Positions 8,478 to 15,126 of a stretch of 59,583 nt of DNA are shown here, one piece after another. This stretch comes from JAICYJ01 sp035695105 (GTDB lineage Bacteria > Actinomycetota > Thermoleophilia > Gaiellales > JAICJC01): the NCBI GenBank assembly GCA_035695105.1, contig DASSEV010000101.1, forward strand, positions 1-59,583. The letters are read 5' to 3'. The first letter of the stretch is position 1. Every line of letters begins with the position of its first letter. Below the pieces are notes generated by a model. It was not told the origin of the DNA. It did not search any database and worked only from the letters and a program-made list of their open reading frames with translations. A program made the translations under genes and the position numbers.

Positions 8478-9698
8478 ATGGCGACGCTACGACGTCCCTC
8501 ACGAGGTCTGAGCCGCCGCGCGGTTTCGAGCCTGCTCCTCGCCCTCGGAATCATCGTTGGCGTGCTGGTCAGCGGTGGCGGCTCCACGATCGCGGCCTCA
8601 CGGCCGGACCGATCCGCCCATGTCCGGTGGGTGATCGTACGCTCGCAGGATCGAGGCACCTGGTCGGAGCTGAACGCGATCACCGCCCCGCTCCACGGAA
8701 GCGTGTGGGCTGCCGGCACCTCGTTCTGGCTGACCGATCGCATCGCCGTGCGGCCACTCGTCGAGCGATGGGATGACGGCGCCTGGCAGGTCGTCACCGT
8801 GCCACGTGTTCGCGGCCGCGCCTCGCTCTACGGGATCGCAGGATCGGCGAATGGCTCCCTCTGGGCGGTCGGCGCCGTGTTCTATCCGCGCTCAGAGCTG
8901 ACCGGCGGCCTCATCCTTCGCTGGGACGGCAATCGCTGGCGGCGGGTGCCGTTCCCCACCCCCAGGATCTCGTACGGATCGCTCTCCTTCAACGCGGTCG
9001 ACGCGGTCTCCGAGACGGACGCGCTGGCGGTGGGCACGAGGCTCGGCCGAAGCGGCCTCCCGGGCCCGCTCGTCGAGCGCTGGAACGGGACCGAGTGGAG
9101 GGTGATGCGAGTGCCGCGGCCGAGCGACCGAGGCGATGCATCACTGTCCGCAGTCACCCACGTCCCCCACAGCGGCATGCGCGTCGCTGTCGGAGGGGTT
9201 GAGAGCCGCTCCCCGATGGGGGGCGAGGGGCGCAAGCACCCGCTGATCGAGATGTTCGACGGCAGCAGATGGCGGCCTTTGCCTTCCCCGACACAGCGCG
9301 GCACGCTGCGCGCGGTCGTCGGAGTTTCTGTGACCGATGTCTGGGCGGTCGGAGATAGCGCCGCGCGGACACCCCAGACCGGCCAGCCGTTGATCCTCCA
9401 CTGGAACGGGGCGTCATGGCAGACGGTGCCCAGCCCCGTGCTGCCCGGCCACGGCGAGCTCGATGGCGTCGCCGGCACACGCCGTGACCTCTGGGCGGTC
9501 GGACGGGCATACGACCAACTCGGCAATCCGGCCGTTCTCGTCGAGCACTGGGACGGTCGACGATGGACCATCGGACAGGCACCGACGCCGAGCGGCGGCG
9601 GCGGGCTGGCCGGCGTCACCGCGACCAGGCACGCCTACTGGGCAGCGGGCTCCAGCGAAGCCATCAGCACGCTGACCGAGCGTACCGCCAGGCGATGA
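8478..9698 (+). CDS. Secreted beta-propeller (Kelch/WD-like repeats)
   Basis: A 406-residue exported protein. Residues 1-40 form a Tat- or Sec-like signal (basic start, then SSLLLALGIIVGVLVSGGGS). The mature part is a series of about seven blades, each with a [L/V]WAVG core and an LVERWDG or LILRWDGNRW edge strand; SLWAVGAVF, DVWAVGDS and DLWAVGRAYD are clear examples. Such W-G repeat propellers are binding or scaffolding folds; no catalytic residues can be assigned. GAGG lies just upstream of the ATG. It sits between the RDD gene and an overlapping lipoprotein gene, so the three are probably co-transcribed and act at the cell surface. Confidence 0.85.
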   Translation: MATLRRPSRGLSRRAVSSLLLALGIIVGVLVSGGGSTIAASRPDRSAHVRWVIVRSQDRGTWSELNAITAPLHGSVWAAGTSFWLTDRIAVRPLVERWDDGAWQVVTVPRVRGRASLYGIAGSANGSLWAVGAVFYPRSELTGGLILRWDGNRWRRVPFPTPRISYGSLSFNAVDAVSETDALAVGTRLGRSGLPGPLVERWNGTEWRVMRVPRPSDRGDASLSAVTHVPHSGMRVAVGGVESRSPMGGEGRKHPLIEMFDGSRWRPLPSPTQRGTLRAVVGVSVTDVWAVGDSAARTPQTGQPLILHWNGASWQTVPSPVLPGHGELDGVAGTRRDLWAVGRAYDQLGNPAVLVEHWDGRRWTIGQAPTPSGGGGLAGVTATRHAYWAAGSSEAISTLTERTARR

Positions 9699-10576
9699 CG
9701 CCCCTACACCGTCGCGCGAACCGTGCGGCCGGCCGGCCGATGCCAGGCGGGCAGTGCGTCCGTGGTGGACGGAGACCATTGGCGCAACTCGGCCCGACAC
9801 TGGCGGTTCTCCTGAGTGCGATGCTCGCCACCGTATCTGCATGTGGCACCAGCTCATCGCACACCGGCCTGAGCAACACAGCGCCGGGCGGCTCCTCGGG
9901 CGGCGGCGCTCCACCGACCGTCTCGTCGATCACCACCTGCCTGCGAGGCCTGGGCGGGTCGACGAACGTGGCCGTCGGACCGGCGCCGGGTTCGCAGGCG
10001 ATCAATGGCCGCCTCAAGGACGTGCAGTACACGATCGTCGTCACACGATCCGACACCGACGGCCGCAACGTGCTACAGGCCTTCGTGGGTCTCGCCGGCG
10101 GGTCGCACACCGTCGACGGCGTCCCGATCCAGGAGATCCTCAAGCGCTCCGGTCCCATCGTCATCTTCTACCCAGGCCACGTCGAGGCTGACGTATCCCG
10201 ACAGATCGAGGCATGTTTCGGAGACCACGCGACGCTCGACCCCGACATCATGGCGAGCCTTCGGCCGTCCGGATGCTCCGGCGCATCCGGCGCCGCGATG
10301 GCGGAGGTGGCAAAGCCCCCGTCGGCCTCGACCTGGAAGCCGGATCACGTGGAGGGCGGCGGTTGCAGCGTCACCTTCGCGAGCTCGCAGTCTGCACCTG
10401 AGCTCGTCTCCGGCGTGAAGCGGCAGCTGTCATCGCACGGCTGGCACGAGAGCAGCCCCATCGGTGAGGGCGACGGGCTGCTCTACATGACGAGAGACGG
10501 GCTTGTGGCGGTGCTCCTCCCCGTGGGCGCCGGGCACTACTCCCTCTATATCACCCCAGCTGGGAATCTCGGATAA
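9695..10576 (+). CDS. Putative lipoprotein of unknown function
   Basis: About 293 residues. The ATG overlaps the propeller stop (ATGA), implying translational coupling. A basic N-terminus leads to LAVLLSAMLATVSACGTSS, a lipobox with Cys about 50, followed by a Ser/Gly/Thr linker; this predicts a lipid-anchored exported protein with a long n-region. The mature part has two similar halves, each with a cysteine-containing segment (ITTCLRGLGG and EGGGCSVTFASS), and ends SLYITPAGN. No family is recognised. Coupling to the propeller suggests the two work together outside the membrane. Confidence 0.7.
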   Translation: MTPLHRRANRAAGRPMPGGQCVRGGRRPLAQLGPTLAVLLSAMLATVSACGTSSSHTGLSNTAPGGSSGGGAPPTVSSITTCLRGLGGSTNVAVGPAPGSQAINGRLKDVQYTIVVTRSDTDGRNVLQAFVGLAGGSHTVDGVPIQEILKRSGPIVIFYPGHVEADVSRQIEACFGDHATLDPDIMASLRPSGCSGASGAAMAEVAKPPSASTWKPDHVEGGGCSVTFASSQSAPELVSGVKRQLSSHGWHESSPIGEGDGLLYMTRDGLVAVLLPVGAGHYSLYITPAGNLG

Positions 10577-10701
10577 GCGCTCCGGCGCACCGACCGTGTC
10601 GGACGCCGCGGCCTCGCCGGTACGGGAATCCCACATCGACAGTCGCAGCCCCTACCGATGCGCGCCGGCACCGGGCGCTGCCACAGTGAGGGCAGAGGTC
10701 A

Positions 10702-11133
10702 ATGTCACTTACCGCCACAGCCCACGCGATTCCAGGCACGCTGCGCCAGCACGTCGTCATCGACGGCCACCATCACCTCGTGACCGACGAGCCACCGCGG
10801 CTGGGAGGCGAGGGCACGGCGCCTGCGCCGCATGAGCTGCTGCCGGCGGCGCTGGCCTCGTGCGTGTCGACGTCCCTGATCATGTACGCCCGCACCAAGG
10901 GATGGGAGCTGGGTGCGGTGACGGTCGAGGCTGACTTCGACAACACCTCGACGCCGCGGCGGTGCGAGATCTCGATCGAGCTGGGCGCCGCGCTCACCGA
11001 CGAGCAGCTGGTGCGCCTGGAGAAGGTCGCCCGTGCCTGCCCCGTGCGGCGCTCGCTGGAGGGCGGTGTGCAGTTCCGCGAGACGCTTCGATCGCCGCAC
11101 GCCATGGCCGCTCCCCAGCGGGGTGCGGCGTGA
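10702..11133 (+). CDS. OsmC/Ohr family peroxidase
   Basis: A 143-residue OsmC-fold thiol peroxidase. Both family cysteines are present: Cys54 in LASCVSTSLIMYART and Cys113 in RACPVRRSLE, the pair that reduces organic or lipid hydroperoxides, or acts on sulfane sulfur in some OsmC relatives. APHELLPAALASC is the usual core helix. The start is an ATG with AGAGG upstream. It is the first gene of a tight four-gene cluster: its stop overlaps the GTG of the flavoprotein (GTGA), then come a DsrC/TusE-like and a DsrE2-like gene. That context suggests it handles hydroperoxides or persulfides formed during sulfide oxidation; the role is inferred. Confidence 0.9.
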   Translation: MSLTATAHAIPGTLRQHVVIDGHHHLVTDEPPRLGGEGTAPAPHELLPAALASCVSTSLIMYARTKGWELGAVTVEADFDNTSTPRRCEISIELGAALTDEQLVRLEKVARACPVRRSLEGGVQFRETLRSPHAMAAPQRGAA

Positions 11134-12380
11134 GCCGAAAACGGATCGTCGTTCTGGGCGGTGGAACCGGCGGCACGATGGTCGCCAACCGGTTGCGCCG
11201 GCGGCTCGACCCCGATCAGGCTGAGATCCGCGTTGTCGACCGCGACGACAGGCACGTCTATCAGCCTGGCCTGCTGTTCGTCCCGTTCGGTCTCGCCGAC
11301 GTGGACGAGATCGTCCGGCCCCGGCGACGCCAGCTGCATCGCGGGGTCACCTTCCACGAGAACGAGGTGGAGTCGGTCGACCTCGATCGTGACAAGGTAC
11401 TGCTCGACGACGGCACGGCGCTGTCCTACGACGTGCTGATCGTGGCAACGGGTGCCCGGCTCCAACCAGAGGAGACCGAGGGCCTGACCGCCGCGGGATG
11501 GAACCGTCGAGCGTTCACCTTCTATACCCCGGAGGGCGCCGATCAGCTGCGCGAGCAGCTCGACGCCTTCGCCGGCGGCCGGCTCGTCGTCAATCTGATC
11601 GACATGCCGATCAAGTGCCCCGTCGCGCCGCTCGAGTTCGCGTTCCTGGCCGATTGGTACCTCCGCGAGCGTGGAGTGCGCAGCCGCACCGAGCTCGTCT
11701 ACGCGACACCGCTCGACGCCGCCTTCACGAAGCCCGCCGCCTCGGAGCATCTCGCGTCGCTGCTGGCCGAGAAGGACATCGAGCTCGTGACCGAGTTCAA
11801 TGCCGGCGAGGTGGACGGCGTGAACGGCGTGCTGGCGTCCTACGACGGCCGGGAGCTGCCCTTCGACCTGCTCGTCACCGTGCCACTGCACGGCGGTGCC
11901 GCGTTCCTCGAGCGATCACCGGGTCTCGGCGATGCGCTCGGCTTCGTTCCGACTGACCGCCGCACGCTGCAGACTTCGGCACGCCCGAACGTGTTCGCGC
12001 TCGGCGACGCCACCGACCTGCCGACGTCGAAGGCCGGGTCGGTCACCCACTTCGAGGCGGAGGTGCTGGCCCACAACGTCGTCAGCCACCTGGCCGGCGG
12101 CGACCTGACACCCGGCTATGACGGCCACGCCAACTGCTTCATCGAGACCGGCTTCCACAAGGCCCTGCTGATCGACTTCAACTACGACACCGAACCGCTC
12201 CCCGGCCACTACCCGACCGTGTTCGGATTGCCGCTGCTCCGCGAGTCGCGCGTCAACCACCTGGGCAAGCTCGCCTTTCAGTGGCTCTACTGGCACGCGC
12301 TTCTGCCCGGTCGCGCAGTCCCCGGGGTCGGCCCCGAGATGCCACGACGCGGGAAGCAGATGCCGGCCGCGCACGCGTGA
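11130..12380 (+). CDS. Sulfide:quinone oxidoreductase-like FAD protein
   Basis: A 416-residue FAD-dependent pyridine-nucleotide-disulfide-type oxidoreductase. The N-terminal dinucleotide site is IVVLGGGTGGTMVANRL, the second FAD contact is LIVATGARLQP, and the third motif is PNVFALGDATDLPTSKAG. The SQR-type cysteines are Cys163 in MPIKCPVAPLEF and Cys336 in GHANCFIETG; the third cysteine found in type I SQR near residue 128 is missing, so it fits one of the two-cysteine SQR types. A C-terminal amphipathic segment (FQWLYWHALLPG) could attach it to the membrane for quinone reduction. The expected reaction is sulfide to sulfane sulfur. The GTG start overlaps the OsmC stop, so the two are coupled. 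Related flavocytochrome c or NDH-2 roles are less likely given the cysteines. Confidence 0.88.
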   Translation: MSRKRIVVLGGGTGGTMVANRLRRRLDPDQAEIRVVDRDDRHVYQPGLLFVPFGLADVDEIVRPRRRQLHRGVTFHENEVESVDLDRDKVLLDDGTALSYDVLIVATGARLQPEETEGLTAAGWNRRAFTFYTPEGADQLREQLDAFAGGRLVVNLIDMPIKCPVAPLEFAFLADWYLRERGVRSRTELVYATPLDAAFTKPAASEHLASLLAEKDIELVTEFNAGEVDGVNGVLASYDGRELPFDLLVTVPLHGGAAFLERSPGLGDALGFVPTDRRTLQTSARPNVFALGDATDLPTSKAGSVTHFEAEVLAHNVVSHLAGGDLTPGYDGHANCFIETGFHKALLIDFNYDTEPLPGHYPTVFGLPLLRESRVNHLGKLAFQWLYWHALLPGRAVPGVGPEMPRRGKQMPAAHA

Positions 12381-12391
12381 AAGGAGACGCG

Positions 12392-12709
12392 ATGACCACC
12401 ACCATGATCGCCGACACACCCGTCGAACTCGACGCCGAAGGTTTTCTCACGGATCCATCGCAGTGGAACGAGCGGATCGCCGCGGCGATCGCCCGCGACA
12501 ACGGCATCGACCAGCTGACGGACCGCCACTGGCTGGTCGTCCGGTTCATGCGCGATCGCTACCTCATCACCGGGGCGGCGCCATCGATCCGGTCGCTGGG
12601 CAAGGAATCCGGCGTGCCCGTCAAGGAGCTCTACCAGCTCTTTCCCAAAGGCCCCGCCAAGCTCGCCGCCAAGATCGGCGGCATCCCAAAGCCGACGGGC
12701 TGCATCTAG
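12392..12709 (+). CDS. DsrC/TusE-like sulfur carrier with a single C-terminal cysteine
   Basis: A 105-residue DsrC/TusE family protein. The body matches the family (ELDAEGFLTDPSQWNE, then LTDRHWLVVRFMRD) and the flexible C-terminal arm ends IPKPTGCI with the penultimate Cys104, the residue that carries sulfur. The second DsrC cysteine, eleven residues earlier, is Ala93 here (LAAKIGG), so it cannot form the trisulfide/disulfide of dissimilatory DsrC and is more like TusE or a relay variant. GAAAGGAG precedes the ATG at a good distance. It lies 11 bases after the SQR-like gene and 10 bases before the DsrE2 gene, so it probably passes sulfane sulfur between them. Confidence 0.9.
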   Translation: MTTTMIADTPVELDAEGFLTDPSQWNERIAAAIARDNGIDQLTDRHWLVVRFMRDRYLITGAAPSIRSLGKESGVPVKELYQLFPKGPAKLAAKIGGIPKPTGCI

Positions 12710-12719
12710 GAGGATCACC

Positions 12720-13229
12720 ATGGCCACCCAACTCGCCGAACACCCGCAGACCGAACCGGCCAACCGCGGAACCATCCAGAAGGTCGCGATCGTCGTCTCC
12801 AAGGGCTCGCTCGAGGGCATCTACCCGGGCCTGATCATGGCCAACGGCGCCCGCATGGAAGGGATCGAGGCCGACCTGTTCTTCACCTTCTTCGGCCTCG
12901 ACGCGATCCGCAAGAGCCGCTACGCGAGCATCAAGGTTGCCACCGTCGGCAACCCCGGCATGCACCTGCCCACCTGGGTCGGCGCGCTACCCGGCTTCTC
13001 CGCGCTCGCCACCCGCATGATGAAGCGCCAGATGGAGAAGATCGACATCCCGCCGATCCCCGAGTTCATCGAGCTGGTCGCCGACTCCGGCGCTCACCTC
13101 TACGCCTGCAAGGCGACGGTCGACATGTTCGGACTGACCATGCAGGACTTCGTGCCGCAGGTCGACGACATCATCAGCGTTGGAGAGTTCTACGAGAAGG
13201 CAGCCGGCGGCGAGATCATCTTCACGTAG
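12720..13229 (+). CDS. DsrE2-like (DsrE/DsrF/DsrH superfamily) sulfurtransferase
   Basis: A 169-residue protein of the DsrE2 (COG2210) branch. The N-terminal strand IQKVAIVVSKGSLEGIYPGL starts a flavodoxin-like fold. The conserved cysteine is Cys130 in LYACKATVDMFGL, where DsrE2 proteins carry their active sulfur-binding residue. The middle region (FSALATRMMKRQMEKIDIPP) is the loop or amphipathic helix specific to this branch, which may touch the membrane. TAGGAGGATCACC gives a strong ribosome site. It is last in the OsmC-SQR-TusE operon. DsrE-type proteins donate or accept sulfur from TusA- or DsrC-type carriers, so it is the likely partner of the preceding gene. Confidence 0.9.
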   Translation: MATQLAEHPQTEPANRGTIQKVAIVVSKGSLEGIYPGLIMANGARMEGIEADLFFTFFGLDAIRKSRYASIKVATVGNPGMHLPTWVGALPGFSALATRMMKRQMEKIDIPPIPEFIELVADSGAHLYACKATVDMFGLTMQDFVPQVDDIISVGEFYEKAAGGEIIFT

Positions 13230-13285
13230 GCGGTGCTCGAGCAGTCGCTTCGTCCGATGGGCGCATCGACTCAAACGCCCGCGAC

Positions 13286-13951
13286 CTAGGAGGCGAGGTC
13301 GAAGACCGCCTTCGCGATGATCGCGAGGCCGATCATCGACATGATGACAACGCTGATCGTGCGTGAGTGCACGGTCAGCCACCGCCGGAACGCCGACAGC
13401 ACGGATGCGGCGCGCTCCGGGGCCACGGCCGCGATGACGACCGGAGCGGCGATGGTGAGGATCGAGGTGGCCGCAAAGACAACGAGCGCCGTGATCCGGT
13501 CGATGACGCCGACGTGCGCCTTCAGGACCTCGAGCGCGGCCACGATCGTGATCGAGTAGGTGAGCATGAGAGCTCCGGCCGCGAGGGCGATCGCCCAGTG
13601 GCGCCCGACCAACCGCGTCAGCCACTCGGGGACCGGATCCTTCGGAGTCTCGTGCTCCGGCCGGCGATAGACGACCACGGCCCCCACGATCAGTCCCAGC
13701 CCGATGAGGAGCTCCGCGATCGAGGCGGCTCGGGATGGAGTCGTCTGCGACCGCTGGAAGTCGACCGACGGGAACAGCGCGAGCACGACGGCGAAGGCCG
13801 CGATGGCGGCCACCCAGCCCACCACGAATGCGACGCCTCGCTGGATCCCCGACCGCATGTCCAGCAGCAGGAGCACGGCCAGCACCGATGTCGGGCTGGA
13901 TACCGCCACCGCCACGCCCAGCAACGCCACCGACACGATCAGCGTCTGCAC
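13286..13951 (-). CDS. GAP family membrane protein (sulfolipid-1-addressing protein type)
   Basis: A 221-residue protein with six predicted membrane helices. It has the GAP/SfLAP pattern (LysE-like): an N-terminal helix with VSSPTSVLAVLLLL, a loop with MRSGIQRGVAFVVGWVAA, a cytoplasmic charged loop around YRRPEHETPKDPVPEW, and C-terminal helices ending IGLAIIAKAVFDL. Mycobacterial relatives help export glycolipids and sulfolipids; the substrate here is unknown. It starts with GTG 28 bases after the stop of the formylglycine-generating enzyme gene on the same strand, so the two are probably co-transcribed. It runs convergent with the DsrE2 gene. Confidence 0.8.
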   Translation of the reverse strand: MQTLIVSVALLGVAVAVSSPTSVLAVLLLLDMRSGIQRGVAFVVGWVAAIAAFAVVLALFPSVDFQRSQTTPSRAASIAELLIGLGLIVGAVVVYRRPEHETPKDPVPEWLTRLVGRHWAIALAAGALMLTYSITIVAALEVLKAHVGVIDRITALVVFAATSILTIAAPVVIAAVAPERAASVLSAFRRWLTVHSRTISVVIMSMIGLAIIAKAVFDLAS

Positions 13952-13979
13952 GCAGAGCTACCTGGCCGGCCGCCGGGCG

Positions 13980-14963
13980 CTATGTCCGGTCGCGTACGAC
14001 ACAGCGGAAGCCGATGTGGCTCGTCGACGTATCGACCGTCTCGGCCTGCCTGGCGGCCGGCCGGAAGCGGAGACAGTAGTTGGGAGCGCACAGATGCGAA
14101 CCGCCCTTGATGACACGACGGGGATGGTGCGGCGCCTGGCGGACTCCACCCGAGCAGCATGGGCTCTCTGGCTCCTCCGTGATGTCCAGGTCGAACGGGC
14201 TGCACGTCCACTCCCACACGTTCCCGCACATGTCGTGCAGCCCGAATCCGTTGGCGGGATAGGTGCCGACGGGCGAGGTCCGCTCCCAGCCGTCCAGCAG
14301 CAGATTCTGCCACGGAAACTCGCCCTGCCACCAGTTCCCGGCGGGCCTGCCACCGGGCATCAACTCCTCGCCCCAGGTGAAGGTCGCACCGTCAAGACCG
14401 CCCCGAGCCGCGTACTCCCACTCCGACTCGGTGGGGAGAGCCTTCCCCGCCCAGCGGGCGTAGGCCTCCGCGTCCTCGTATGCGACATGGACGACGGGGT
14501 GGTTTGCTCGATCGTACGTCCGGCTCTCCGGCCCCTCGGGCCGATCCCAGCTCGCGCCGGGAACGTACGACCACCACGAGCGCACGTCGTTCAGATCCAC
14601 CGGCCCCGCGGTACGGTGGAACACCGCCGAGCCCGGTACGAGCAGGTCCGGCCTTGCGCCGGGATATTCCTCGGCACGTGGTTCCCGCTCGGCCAGGGTG
14701 ATGTATCCCGTCGCCCGCGCGAAGCGGCGGAACTGTTTCACCGTCACCGGATCGCGGTCGATCCAGAAGCGGCCGACTTCCGCGACTCGCACCGGGCGCT
14801 CCTCCGGATAGAACGCTTCGGATCCCATGCGAAAGGAACCGCCGGCCAGCTCGACCATGCCCTCGAGCCCGAGCGCTGGCCCGCGTCCCGACTCGGCTCG
14901 GATGCCGTCGTGCACGACCTCACCCATGAGCCGCACGATCGCGCTCGGATGAGGGGACGGCAT
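13980..14963 (-). CDS. Formylglycine-generating enzyme (sulfatase maturase, FGE family)
   Basis: A copper-dependent oxidase that converts the sulfatase active-site cysteine to formylglycine. The FGE-sulfatase domain is complete: MVELAGGSFRMGSE at its start, ALPTESEWEYAARGG, GLHDMCGNVWEWTCSPFD, and the catalytic pair in GGSHLCAPNYCLRFRPAARQ, where two cysteines five residues apart (about 292 and 297) match the copper-binding pair of known FGEs. It is thus a catalytic member rather than a structural relative. Start choice is uncertain: two adjacent ATGs (14966 and 14963) follow GGAGAGG closely, and 14858 is an alternative right at the domain. It is divergent from the sulfatase gene, its obvious substrate, and is followed by the GAP gene. 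Confidence 0.92.
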   Translation of the reverse strand: MPSPHPSAIVRLMGEVVHDGIRAESGRGPALGLEGMVELAGGSFRMGSEAFYPEERPVRVAEVGRFWIDRDPVTVKQFRRFARATGYITLAEREPRAEEYPGARPDLLVPGSAVFHRTAGPVDLNDVRSWWSYVPGASWDRPEGPESRTYDRANHPVVHVAYEDAEAYARWAGKALPTESEWEYAARGGLDGATFTWGEELMPGGRPAGNWWQGEFPWQNLLLDGWERTSPVGTYPANGFGLHDMCGNVWEWTCSPFDLDITEEPESPCCSGGVRQAPHHPRRVIKGGSHLCAPNYCLRFRPAARQAETVDTSTSHIGFRCVVRDRT

Positions 14964-15126
14964 CATCCTCTCCGGGCGACCTGCGCTCCTTCGGCCGCCG
15001 TCGAGCAATCCCGAGCGCTTCATCCGATGCGCGGTAGTCCGCCACAGGCCCGCGCTTCCTAGTCTCACAGACTGCGGAGCAGCAGAACCTGACCCGAACC
15101 ACCTCGTCGAGCTCGGAGGGGAAGCC

